DNA from: Cephaloticoccus primus
Lineage (GTDB): Bacteria > Verrucomicrobiota > Verrucomicrobiia > Opitutales > Opitutaceae
NCBI RefSeq assembly: GCF_001580015.1
Contig: NZ_LSZQ01000029.1
Span: 31,201-95,200 of the forward strand
Length of the DNA stretch: 64,000 nucleotides
Direction: 5' to 3'
This document shows positions 54,443 to 64,000 of the stretch, one piece after another. How positions within the stretch are numbered: the stretch's first letter is position 1; the number at the start of each line of letters is the position of its first letter. The position numbers and the translations under genes are program-made. The notes beneath the pieces were generated by a model, which was given only the letters and a program-made list of their open reading frames with translations, was not told the DNA's origin and made no database searches.

Positions 54443-54519
54443 CTAAACTTTCGCCCCGATTGCTCCTCAAGGAACGGGCGATGCGTGGAAGGCTCAATAG
54501 CGAGCCTGGGGGGGAGTCG

Positions 54520-55650
54520 TTACTTGATGACGTTTTCCGTCCCCGGGTCGAAGAGGTGCACCTTGTCCATGCTGAAGGTGATCTGGACTTTTTGGCCGGC
54601 CTCGAAGCGGTCGGTCGCGCCGACGCGGGCGATGAACGAGTGCGCGCCAGTGTCGAGATACAGATAGGTCTCCGCCCCCATCGGCTCCGAAACATCGACC
54701 GTGACTTCAACGGTGTGCTCCGGCGCGGGCGAGCCGAGCGAGAGCGTGTCCTGGGCATCTTCCGGGCGCACGCCGAAGACGATTTCCTTGCCCACGTAAG
54801 CGGCGGCGCGAGCGGCGAGCTCGTCGTTGAGCGTGACCTGGATCGGCGAGGCGTTGCTGTTGGCCTCGATAAAGACGCTCTGGCCGTTCCGGTTTTCGAG
54901 GCGGCCGTGGATGAAGTTCATCGGGGGCGAGCCGATGAAGCCTGCCACGAACATGTTCTCCGGGTGGTTGTAGAGGTTTAGCGGCGTGGCGACTTGCATG
55001 ATGTTGCCGTCGCGCATGACGCAGATGCGGTCGCCCATCGTCATGGCTTCCACCTGGTCGTGCGTCACGTAGATCATCGTGGCGCCGAGGCGGGAGTGCA
55101 GCTTCGAGATTTCGGCGCGGGTGGAGACGCGCATCTTGGCGTCGAGGTTGGAGAGCGGTTCGTCGAAGAGGAAGACCTTGGGCTTGCGCACGATGGCGCG
55201 GCCTACGGCGACGCGTTGGCGCTGACCGCCGGACAGCGCCTTGGGGCGGCGGTCGAGCAGGTTTTCGAGGCCGAGCATCTCGGCGGCTTCGCGCACGCGG
55301 ACGTCGATTTCCTTGCGCGGGAACTTCCGCAGTTTCAGGCCAAAGCCCATGTTGTCGTAAACCGACATGTGCGGGTAGAGCGCGTAGTTTTGAAACACCA
55401 TCGCGATGTCGCGATCCTTGGGCATCACGTTGTTCACGACCTTGCCGTCGATGGTGACCGAGCCGCCGCTGATGTCCTCAAGGCCCGCGATCATGCGCAG
55501 CGTAGTCGACTTTCCACAGCCCGAGGGGCCGACCAAAACCATGAATTCGCGGTCCTGGATTTCGAGGTTGATGCCCTTCACGGCGGTGACGCCGGGGCCT
55601 TTTTTTTCGGGGTAGGTCTTAACGAGGTCTTTGATCAGAACGTGCGCCAT
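54520..55650 (-). CDS. Sugar-type ABC transporter ATPase (UgpC/MsmK-like)
   Basis: 376 residues from the ATG at 55650. Nucleotide-binding domain: Walker [10 protein letters not shown] (41-49), Q-loop [20 protein letters not shown], signature [16 protein letters not shown], Walker [19 protein letters not shown]-loop [17 protein letters not shown]-terminal TOBE/MOP domain (about 240-370) is as in CUT1 importers for sugars or glycerol phosphate. No permease or binding protein lies nearby, which is usual for shared MsmK/MsiK-type ATPases that serve several importers. Divergent from the aminotransferase gene. Confidence 0.94.
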   Translation of the reverse strand: MAHVLIKDLVKTYPEKKGPGVTAVKGINLEIQDREFMVLVGPSGCGKSTTLRMIAGLEDISGGSVTIDGKVVNNVMPKDRDIAMVFQNYALYPHMSVYDNMGFGLKLRKFPRKEIDVRVREAAEMLGLENLLDRRPKALSGGQRQRVAVGRAIVRKPKVFLFDEPLSNLDAKMRVSTRAEISKLHSRLGATMIYVTHDQVEAMTMGDRICVMRDGNIMQVATPLNLYNHPENMFVAGFIGSPPMNFIHGRLENRNGQSVFIEANSNASPIQVTLNDELAARAAAYVGKEIVFGVRPEDAQDTLSLGSPAPEHTVEVTVDVSEPMGAETYLYLDTGAHSFIARVGATDRFEAGQKVQITFSMDKVHLFDPGTENVIK

Positions 55651-55957
55651 AATAGAGAGGATTTTAGGGGGAAAGGGGGTGGCTGGGGAACAGGCGGGCA
55701 AAATTAGGCAAGCCCTTGGCGAGTCAATGTCATTGAGAGAACAATTTGGCCCCGCGAGCGGGAGCCCCCAAAACATGCGTAGTCCAAACCCCGGTTGCGC
55801 GAAGCGCTTGCGCAAGAGCCGCTCGCCAACCCGTTGCCGCAGCTCCCCTTCGCAGGGAGCGCGGGCCGCTCGCTCAACGAGCGCAGCGCTCCACGCGCGA
55901 AGTTCCTTGAGGGCACTTGCCAAACAGCGCGGAAAGCCGCTTCAGTGCTGGCCGCTC
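55651..55957. other. 307-bp divergent intergenic region
   Basis: Between the ABC ATPase and aminotransferase genes. Contains a hairpin built from TTGCGC/GCGCAA around an AAGCGCTT core (55794-55814) and a G-rich tract before 55690. No gene or known regulatory site recognised; both promoters should lie here. Confidence 0.5.
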
Positions 55958-57208
55958 ATGACCCGCACAATACCGACCGATTCGCCCGCCCCCAGTTTTC
56001 AATCGCCCGCCCCGCTCTCCACTTGGGCTCGCAACATCGCGCCTTCGCCCACGCTGGCCGTCGATGCCAAGGCCAAGACGCTGATCGCTGCGGGCGAAGA
56101 CGTGTGTGGCTTTGCCGCGGGCGAGCCCGACTTCGATACGCCCGAGCACATCAAGGAAGCAGCGATCAAAGCCCTGCGCGACGGCAAGACAAAGTACGCG
56201 CCGACGCCTGGCATCCCGCCGCTGCGCGACGCGATTGCCCGGAAGTACAGCGAGTTCTACAAAATCCCCACGCAAGCCTCCCAGGTGATCGTGAGCCCCG
56301 GCGGTAAATTCTCGTGCTACCTCGCGATCCTCGCGACCTGCTCGGCGGGCGACGAAGTCATCATCCCTGCGCCGTATTGGGTGAGCTACCCGGAGATGGT
56401 GAAGCTCGCAGGTGCCGTCCCCGTACCGGTTTTGGCGACTGACGAGACAGGCTTCAAACTCACTCCCGCCGCGCTTGAGGCTGCGATCACACCGCGCACA
56501 CGGCTGCTCATCCTCAACTCGCCCTCCAACCCGACTGGCGCCGTTTACACGCGCGCAGAGATGGAGGCACTCACCGCGGTCGCGCTGCGGCACAACCTCT
56601 ACCTCATGTCGGACGAGATCTACGAGCACCTGCTCTACGACGGTGCCGCGCACGTCTCGCCCGCCAGCCTCTCCGCCGCTGCGCGCGAGCGCACGATCAT
56701 CGTTTCCGGCTTTGCGAAAACCTTTGCGATGACTGGCTGGCGGCTCGGCACCATCATCGCGCCCGCACCCATCGCCAAAGCCATCTCCGAGCTGCAAAGC
56801 CAGATGACCTCAAACGCGACGACCTTCGCGCAGTGGGGCGCGCTCGCGGCCTACACCGAGCCGGAGAAAACGCAGGCCGCGCTCGCGGCGATGCTCGAAA
56901 AATTCGACCAGCGCCGGACCTTCCTGCACGCCGAGCTCAACAAAATCCCGGGCATCAAGTGCCTGCTCTCGCAAGGGGCCTTTTACCTCTTCCCCAATAT
57001 ATCCAGCTTCGGAATCGAAGACCGCATATTCTGCGAGCGACTCCTCGATGAAGCAAAAGTCGCCGCCGTGCACGGCTCGGCCTTTGGCGCGCCCGGCTTC
57101 ATCCGCATCAGCTACGCGACCTCCGAAGAAATCCTCGCCAAAGGCGTCTCCCGCCTCGCGCAATTCTGCGCCGGACTTTCCAAGCGCGCAAACACACCGG
57201 CTGGATAG
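55958..57208 (+). CDS. Class I PLP-dependent aminotransferase (aspartate type)
   Basis: 416 residues from the ATG at 55958; the longer frame upstream is low-complexity. Fold-type I signatures: [73 protein letters not shown], and the PLP lysine in [20 protein letters not shown]. The C-terminal Arg of [10 protein letters not shown] binds the substrate carboxylate. The pattern is that of the Igamma aspartate/prephenate aminotransferases of Thermus and Bacillus. Exact acceptor range is not decidable; tRNA-Glu and yifB follow on the other strand. Confidence 0.93.
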   Translation: MTRTIPTDSPAPSFQSPAPLSTWARNIAPSPTLAVDAKAKTLIAAGEDVCGFAAGEPDFDTPEHIKEAAIKALRDGKTKYAPTPGIPPLRDAIARKYSEFYKIPTQASQVIVSPGGKFSCYLAILATCSAGDEVIIPAPYWVSYPEMVKLAGAVPVPVLATDETGFKLTPAALEAAITPRTRLLILNSPSNPTGAVYTRAEMEALTAVALRHNLYLMSDEIYEHLLYDGAAHVSPASLSAAARERTIIVSGFAKTFAMTGWRLGTIIAPAPIAKAISELQSQMTSNATTFAQWGALAAYTEPEKTQAALAAMLEKFDQRRTFLHAELNKIPGIKCLLSQGAFYLFPNISSFGIEDRIFCERLLDEAKVAAVHGSAFGAPGFIRISYATSEEILAKGVSRLAQFCAGLSKRANTPAG

Positions 57209-57367
57209 ATCGGCGAGCTCGCCCCTGCCTGACGCGGCAGGTTCACACTGGATAGAGAGCTGGACGGTTTACGTGATGCCGCCAGCTCCTCTCTCGCGGA
57301 GCGGTCTTGTCCCCTTCGCGGCCCTTTCCTCGCCCGCTCCCGCACTGCCGCCCGCTTCCCTTGAAGC

Positions 57368-57442
57368 TGGTACCCTCACGGGGAATCGAACCCCGGTTTG
57401 GTCCGTGAGAGGGACCCGTCCTAACCGCTAGACGATGAGGGC
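57368..57442 (-). tRNA. tRNA-Glu (CTC anticodon)
   Basis: 75 nt including an encoded CCA. Acceptor GCCCTCA pairs with TGAGGGT; anticodon stem GGTCC/GGACC encloses CTCTCAC, anticodon CTC; T arm CGGGG-TTCGATT-CCCCG. Located between the convergent ends of the aminotransferase and yifB genes. Confidence 0.96.
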
Positions 57443-57500
57443 ATGCTGAATTTGGGAGCGCGGAGGACAGCGGGTGTGGCCCGGCTCGTCAAGCGTCTGT

Positions 57501-59048
<1,548 letters not shown>

Positions 59049-59227
59049 GGAGTAAGCGTGGGGGGGGCGTGCGCGCGTAGCCGTTTTTCGGGGCCGGGAA
59101 AACAAGGCCTCAGGCGGGGCACGAAGCGCTCCCTTGCGCGCGGCGGGGTGGGTTTTGGGTTGATGAAGACAAAGGCCTTGGCCGAGCTTTCCGCCAAGCC
59201 CAATCGTGGGCACTTGGACTCCTCTTC

Positions 59228-59884
59228 ATGATCATCGGAATCACAGGCGGGATGGGCTGCGGGAAATCTACGGCGGCGCGGATGTTGAGCGAGCGTGGCT
59301 TTGCGCGGCTGGACGCCGACCAGCTCGTGCGCGAGCGCGTGCTCGGCGAGGCGGAGGTACTGGCCGCGATTCGCGAAAAATTTGGCGACGCGGTTTTCAC
59401 CAGCAGTCGCGAAGGTGCCGGCTCCGCTGCGAGCTCGGGCGCGCCGCCGTCGGGCGGCACCGAAAACGGCGCGGCCCGCCGCCCACTGGATCGCGCAAAA
59501 CTGGCAGCCAGAGTTTTCGCGCGCGAAGCGGATCGGCTCTGGCTCGAAGCGCTCGTGCACCCGCGGCTTTTTTTGCTGTGGCGCGAGGCGTTGCTGGCTG
59601 CGCCGCGCGCGCAGCGTTGGGTGATCGAGGTGCCGCTGCTTTTTGAAAAGGGCTTGGAAAATTGGTTTGATCTCACCGTGTGCGTCGCCTCATCTGCGGC
59701 CCAGCAAATCGCCCGGCTGGAGCAAAGAGGGGTTCCCGCAACGCTCGCTGAACAACGCATTTTTAAGCAATTGCCCCTCGCTACAAAACTCGCGCGTGCT
59801 GATCTCGTCCTCTGGAACGATGGCGGGTTGTCCTCTCTCGAAAAACAAATCGGGCAGATGGTCGCTCCCCTCCGGTGCAGCTAG
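59228..59884 (+). CDS. coaE: Dephospho-CoA kinase
   Basis: 218 residues; last step of coenzyme A synthesis. P-loop ITGGMGCGKST (5-15), LDADQLVRERV with the catalytic Asp, the lid region WVIEVPLLFEKGLENWFDLT, and VPATLAEQRIFKQLPLATKL. An insertion of about 28 Ala/Gly/Ser residues (58-86) separates the CoA-binding part from the helices that follow. The stop is about 70 bp before rho in the same direction, so the two may share a transcript. Confidence 0.93.
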   Translation: MIIGITGGMGCGKSTAARMLSERGFARLDADQLVRERVLGEAEVLAAIREKFGDAVFTSSREGAGSAASSGAPPSGGTENGAARRPLDRAKLAARVFAREADRLWLEALVHPRLFLLWREALLAAPRAQRWVIEVPLLFEKGLENWFDLTVCVASSAAQQIARLEQRGVPATLAEQRIFKQLPLATKLARADLVLWNDGGLSSLEKQIGQMVAPLRCS

Positions 59885-59955
59885 CTCCCGCCGGATACAC
59901 ATCGCCGCGAGAGCCGATACCCTTTTCCCAAAAACATCTCCGCAGACCCTTACCT

Positions 59956-62004
59956 ATGGATACGACCCTCGCCTCTGAAGAGGAACCCTCGCCCAAAACT
60001 GTGACCGCCCCGCGCAAGCCCCGCGCTCCGCGCAAAAAGAAAGCGGAGAGCACCGACACTGCTGCCGATACGCAAACGCTGCTCGAAGTGCTCGTCCCAC
60101 AGGCCGCTGCGCCTGCAGAAAAACCGAAGCGCACGCGCACGCGCAAAAAAGCAGTCGAGAGCACAGGCGATGCCGCCGCTTCTGTTGTCGAGACAAGTGC
60201 CGCCCCCGAGAGCACCCAGCAAGCGACCTTGATTGCAGAGCCAAAGCGCGAACCCGTAGCGGCAGAGCGGGCCAACCCGCGCGCCGAATATTTCCAGCCC
60301 ACGCCAGCGGCACCAGCGAATGAGGGGAAGGAAGCGCCAACAGCCGAGCCGGACTCCGCGCCGCCGCCTGCGTCCGAAGCAACGACACCGGGCAACGGAT
60401 ACAATGGTAACGGCGGTGCCGCCGCTCCGGCGAATAACCAAGCCTTTAAAAACAACGGCAACGGCCAGAACGACCGCGACGACTGGAAACGCAACAAGCG
60501 CAAGCGCAACAAGCAGGGCGGAAAATGGCAGCCCGGCGGCCCCAAAAATGGCGGGCCGGTGCACCCGAAACAGCCCGCGCCCGCCGATCAAAGCACTAGC
60601 GTCCAAGGGGGGCTCCCCGATCCGGCGCGCTTCGAAGATCTCGCCGCGCTCGACGCACTCGCCGCCGAGCTCGCCGCGGGCAATGCGGCCAGCGCACCAG
60701 CGACCAGCTCCGCAGCCAGCGCGATGGCCACCGGCACCGCTCCGCCCAGCGCTCCGCTTTATCTCAACCAGATTTACGCCCTCGCGCTCGCCGAGCTGAA
60801 TACCTTCGCGCGCGGCCTCGGGATCACTTTTGAAGGCACGCTCAACCGCGCACAGTTGCTGGAGTTGATTTTCAAAAAAGCCGCCGAGGCGAAGCTCCCG
60901 CTGCGCGACCGCGGCTACATCGACATCAACGCACAGGGCGCCTTCATCGTCCATACGCACGTCAACTACCGGCTCTACCCCGAAGACGCGTGGCTGCCCG
61001 AAAGCCTCATCAAGCGCTACGGACTCAAGCGCGGCCACCAGGTCGAGGTTCTCGTGCAACCGCCGCAGGAGGGCGAGCGCTGCCCGGCGGTCGTGCGCAT
61101 CGAGAGCGTGATGGGCGGCTCGCCTGAAGAGATTTCCAAGGTCACGCCCTTTGAGGAGCTCGTGCCGTACTACCCGCTTCAGCGCATCTTGCTCGAAGCC
61201 CCCGCCGTGCAGCGCGACGTGTCGATGCGCGCAGTCGATATCTTGACGCCGATCGGCTTCGGTCAGCGCGGCTTGATCGTCGCTCCGCCGCGCACAGGTA
61301 AAACGATCCTGCTGCAAAACATCGCCAACTCCGTCGCCGAAAATTTCCCCGACTACACACTCATCCTGCTCCTCATCGACGAGCGGCCCGAAGAGGTCAC
61401 CGATTTCCGCCGCCACACCAAGGGCGAGGTCGTTTCCTCGACCTTCGACGAAGCACCGGAAAGCCACGTGCACTGCGCGGAGATGGTCGGCGAAAAGGCG
61501 CGCCGCCTCGTCGAGCAGGGTAAGCACGTGGTGATCCTGCTCGACTCCATTACGCGGCTGGCCCGCGCGTACAACGCGCTCGCCTCAAACTCCGGCAAGA
61601 TCATGTCCGGCGGCATGGAGGCCACCGCGCTGCAAAAGCCGAAGCGCTTCTTCGGCGCCGCGCGCAACATTGAGGGCGCGGGCAGCCTCACGATCATCGG
61701 CACCGCGCTTGTCGATACAGGCAGCAGGATGGACGAAGTGATTTTTGAAGAATTCAAAGGCACCGGAAACATGGAGCTGCACCTCGACCGCGGTCTCGTT
61801 GAGCGGCGGATTTTCCCCGCCATAAACATCGACCGCTCCGGTACGCGCAAAGAGGAGCTCATCTACCACCCCGAGGAGCTGCAAAAAATCTACGGGCTGC
61901 GCCGCGCCATGCAGGGCCTGGGGCCCATCGAGTCGATGGAGATGCTCATCAAGCGGCTCAAAGCCACGAAATCGAACGCCGAGTTCTTGCTCGGGCTGCG
62001 GTAA
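59956..62004 (+). CDS. rho: Transcription termination factor Rho with extended N-terminus
   Basis: 682 residues from the ATG at 59956. The first 280 are disordered: Lys/Ala/Pro-rich, then an Asn/Gly/Arg/Lys segment ([20 protein letters not shown]) that likely binds RNA or promotes condensates. Then the Rho N-terminal helical domain ([20 protein letters not shown]), the RNA-binding cold-shock domain ([20 protein letters not shown]), and the hexameric ATPase: Walker [13 protein letters not shown], Walker [18 protein letters not shown]-loop [14 protein letters not shown]. Long N-terminal insertions are known in high-GC bacteria and Bacteroidota. gspE copy 2 follows after 20 bp. Confidence 0.96.
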   Translation: MDTTLASEEEPSPKTVTAPRKPRAPRKKKAESTDTAADTQTLLEVLVPQAAAPAEKPKRTRTRKKAVESTGDAAASVVETSAAPESTQQATLIAEPKREPVAAERANPRAEYFQPTPAAPANEGKEAPTAEPDSAPPPASEATTPGNGYNGNGGAAAPANNQAFKNNGNGQNDRDDWKRNKRKRNKQGGKWQPGGPKNGGPVHPKQPAPADQSTSVQGGLPDPARFEDLAALDALAAELAAGNAASAPATSSAASAMATGTAPPSAPLYLNQIYALALAELNTFARGLGITFEGTLNRAQLLELIFKKAAEAKLPLRDRGYIDINAQGAFIVHTHVNYRLYPEDAWLPESLIKRYGLKRGHQVEVLVQPPQEGERCPAVVRIESVMGGSPEEISKVTPFEELVPYYPLQRILLEAPAVQRDVSMRAVDILTPIGFGQRGLIVAPPRTGKTILLQNIANSVAENFPDYTLILLLIDERPEEVTDFRRHTKGEVVSSTFDEAPESHVHCAEMVGEKARRLVEQGKHVVILLDSITRLARAYNALASNSGKIMSGGMEATALQKPKRFFGAARNIEGAGSLTIIGTALVDTGSRMDEVIFEEFKGTGNMELHLDRGLVERRIFPAINIDRSGTRKEELIYHPEELQKIYGLRRAMQGLGPIESMEMLIKRLKATKSNAEFLLGLR

Positions 62005-62024
62005 GCAGGCATTAACTGGCGGGC

Positions 62025-63719
62025 ATGCAACTCGAGCCCGCCAGCATCGCCGAGCCTGCGCGCCCGAGCCTTGATGCGGCAGCGGAAGCAGCCGAGCCGC
62101 AGAAGCTGGCGGAGCTGCCGGGAATCGGGCTCGCCGATCCGGTCCAGGTCCGAGAGCTCAGCATGGAGTTGCTGCGGCTCGTCCCGCGCGAGCTCGCCAC
62201 GCAGTACGGGCTGCTGCCGCTCGCACGCGAAGAGAGCGGGCGACTCGTCGTGGCGATTGCCGACCCGCTCGATACAAGCGGCATCGATACGCTGGCCCAC
62301 CTGCTCGGACTCGAAATCGTGCCCAAGCTCGCGCCGAGAGCCGAGCTGCTCGCCGCAATCGCGCGGCATTACGGCGGGAGCGAGGGCGAACATAAGCCGA
62401 GCGACACGCTGGCGGGAAAAGACAGCGCAACTGCCCACGCAGCTGCACTGCCAGCACCCCAGCCGAGCCCAAGTGCGAGGAGCGAGCCCGCGAGCCATTC
62501 CCTGCGGCACCGTGATGACGCGGATGACGCGCCAATCATCCAGCTCGTGCACCGCCTCATAGAAAAAGCCGTGGAGCAACGCGCATCCGACATTCACCTG
62601 GAGCCACTGGAGCGGCGCTTCCGCGTGCGCTACCGAATCGACGGCGTGCTGATCGAGGCCGAGCCCGCGCCGCCCAAGCACCTGCAAGCCGCCCTCCTCT
62701 CGCGCGTAAAAATCATGGCGGGGATCAGCATTGCCGAAAAGCGACTGCCGCAAGACGGCCGCATTCAAATCAAGCTGGAGGGCAGTCGCGGGGGCGGTCG
62801 CGGCCCCGCGCTCGACTTGCGCGTTTCGACGCTGCCGACCTCGCACGGCGAGAGCATCGTCATGCGTATCCTTTCCCCAGAGAGCCTGCAACTCGGGCTC
62901 GGCGAGCTCGGCTTCATGGATGCCGACCGCGCTGCGTTTGAGCGCCTGATCGCCGCGCCCGATGGGATCATCCTGGTCACTGGCCCGACCGGCTCGGGAA
63001 AGACGACCACCCTCTACAGTTGCCTGCACGCGATCAACCAGCCCGACCGCAAGATCATCACCGTCGAAGATCCCGTGGAGTACCAGCTCGGCGGGGTTAA
63101 CCAAGTACCGGTTAGGGCGGAGATAGGGATGAGCTTTGCCGCCGCGCTGCGGGCCATTCTTCGGCAAGCGCCCAACATCGTCATGATCGGCGAAATCCGC
63201 GACGCCGAGACCGCCGAAATCGCGATCCACGCCTCGCTGACCGGCCACCTCGTTTTCTCCACCCTGCACACCAACGATGCGCCCGGCGCGATCACGCGAC
63301 TTATCGACATCGGCATCAAACCCTTCCTCGCCGCCACCTCGCTGCGCGGCGTACTGGCGCAGAGACTCGTGCGAAAAATCTGCCCCAAGTGTGCGCAACC
63401 CTACAGCCCGAGCGCACATGAGCTGCACGCACTCGACATCGGCGAAGCAGATGCCCGCCGCGCGAACTTTCGCCGCGGCCGCGGCTGCCCGCAATGCCAC
63501 CATACGGGGTACTTCGGGCGGATGGGCATCTTTGAACTCCTGCTGATCGACGAGCCTCTCCAGCAACTCGTGCACGCCGGAGCCAGTGCGGCGCAGCTGC
63601 GCGCTCACGCGCGGCAAAACGGGATGCGCAGCCTGCGCGAAGATGGCCGCCGCAAAGTCCTCTCCGGCCTCACCACCACCGAAGAAATCCTCTCCGCCAC
63701 CCTCGGCGACGAAGCGTAG
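62025..63719 (+). CDS. Type II secretion / pilus assembly ATPase (GspE/PilB), copy 2
   Basis: 564 residues. N-terminal GspE-type domain with LVPRELATQYGLLPLAREES, a low-complexity linker (120-165), ASDIHLEPLERRFRVRYRID, Walker A GPTGSGKT (320-327), the Asp box (IITVEDPVEYQLGGVNQVPV), GHLVFSTLHTNDAPGAITRL and a zinc module CPKCAQPY...CPQCHHTGYFGRMGIFE. The tail TTTEEILSATLGDEA is duplicated at 54340-54402 in inverse orientation. It is preceded by rho and lacks its own platform gene; its partner could be the gspF/pilC at 51150, or the two ATPases may serve different filaments. Confidence 0.94.
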   Translation: MQLEPASIAEPARPSLDAAAEAAEPQKLAELPGIGLADPVQVRELSMELLRLVPRELATQYGLLPLAREESGRLVVAIADPLDTSGIDTLAHLLGLEIVPKLAPRAELLAAIARHYGGSEGEHKPSDTLAGKDSATAHAAALPAPQPSPSARSEPASHSLRHRDDADDAPIIQLVHRLIEKAVEQRASDIHLEPLERRFRVRYRIDGVLIEAEPAPPKHLQAALLSRVKIMAGISIAEKRLPQDGRIQIKLEGSRGGGRGPALDLRVSTLPTSHGESIVMRILSPESLQLGLGELGFMDADRAAFERLIAAPDGIILVTGPTGSGKTTTLYSCLHAINQPDRKIITVEDPVEYQLGGVNQVPVRAEIGMSFAAALRAILRQAPNIVMIGEIRDAETAEIAIHASLTGHLVFSTLHTNDAPGAITRLIDIGIKPFLAATSLRGVLAQRLVRKICPKCAQPYSPSAHELHALDIGEADARRANFRRGRGCPQCHHTGYFGRMGIFELLLIDEPLQQLVHAGASAAQLRAHARQNGMRSLREDGRRKVLSGLTTTEEILSATLGDEA

Positions 63720-63755
63720 CAAGTGCCACGCATACTGAAGCGGTCGAAGACCGCC

Positions 63756-63948
63756 ACTACGCGTGCAGCGGTGGCGTAGCGCCACGTGCCATTGAATTTG
63801 CGATTTTGCCCGTGCACTGTGCGCCCAAGCAAAATCGCAAATTTAAAGGACTCCTCCCTGTCGTTTCACGACAGGGGAAGGAGCTTCAAACGCGAATGAA
63901 GCGGAAACCCATTTGGGCGCGGCGAAAACGTTGACGGGTTAAATCTCC
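63756..63948 (-). repeat. Composite multi-hairpin intergenic repeat, copy D (short form, inverted)
   Basis: Same orientation as copy C. Hairpin IV (GTGGCG-TAG-CGCCAC), hairpin III (AATTTGCGATTTTG and complement, as in copies A and B), hairpin II (CCCTGTCG/CGACAGGG), the CGCCCAAATGGGT motif and the TTTAACCCGTCAAC spacer. Flanked by a CGGTCGAAGACCG hairpin (63740-63752) on one side and CCCGACC-GGA-GGTCGGG (63951-63967) on the other. Hairpin I is absent from the visible part. The last 30 bases of the window hold a T9 tract and nothing else identifiable. Confidence 0.83.
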
Positions 63949-64000
63949 GACCCGACCGGAGGTCGGGCGTCCCTTAGTATGCGGCTTTTTTTTTGGGGGT

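Overview
The window is GC-rich, densely coded bacterial chromosome from a Gram-negative organism: it has TonB receptors, Sec signal peptides, and type II secretion or pilus ATPases. Gene content suggests a verrucomicrobial (Opitutaceae-like) lineage. The hints are a fused CcoN-CcoO oxidase, System II (ResB/CcsA) cytochrome c maturation, a Rho with a long disordered N-terminal region, SufT, and many starts without a clear Shine-Dalgarno. This placement is inference; no rRNA or other phylogenetic marker is present.

Layout. 1-6.1 kb: two related TonB-dependent receptors around a DUF4198 protein, then a Sel1-repeat protein. 6.3-10.4 kb: a tRNA-dihydrouridine synthase, an MFS transporter, and an overlapping mini-kinase/PP2C phosphatase pair. 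10.8-12.7 kb (minus): dnaX with an A10 slippage site, and the SRP RNA just upstream. 12.9-14.4 kb (minus): three overlapping genes, namely an ECF sigma factor, a membrane protein and a Spy-like periplasmic protein. 15-22 kb: leuA, a TlpA-like thioredoxin, a Bcr/CflA-type MFS protein, DoxX, a second Dus and sufT. 22-27 kb: sppA, an unassigned conserved protein and a DapF-family protein with both catalytic cysteines replaced by serine. 27-31 kb: lipoprotein, resB and ccsA. 31.2-36.1 kb: a lower-GC island with one gene, a DUF4011-SF1 helicase-Vsr-like nuclease, bounded by a 45-bp direct repeat of the ccsA 3' end. 36-38 kb: a PocR/AraC regulator and radC. 38.2-47.3 kb: a complete cbb3 oxidase locus (ccoS-like, ccoNO fusion, ccoQ, ccoP, ccoG, small membrane protein, TauE-like protein, ccoI). 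47.4-51 kb: tRNA-Tyr, cardiolipin synthase, uppS and cdsA. 51-64 kb: a gspF/pilC-gspE pair, an ABC ATPase, an aminotransferase, tRNA-Glu, yifB, coaE, rho and a second gspE.

The 27-31 kb System II genes can supply mature c-type cytochromes, and the 38-47 kb locus encodes the high-affinity terminal oxidase that uses them, plus its copper-loading ATPase CcoI.

The least explained material is non-coding. A composite intergenic repeat of several hairpins occurs as two long copies (about 10.5 and 21.1-21.4 kb), two shorter copies (17.8 and 63.8 kb) and one fragment (38.0 kb). Its stems differ between copies but still pair, which points to selection on structure. Also notable are the ccsA-tail duplication around the helicase island, an inverted duplicate of a gspE tail 9.3 kb away, and an 11-nt hairpin placed directly against two non-ATG start codons.
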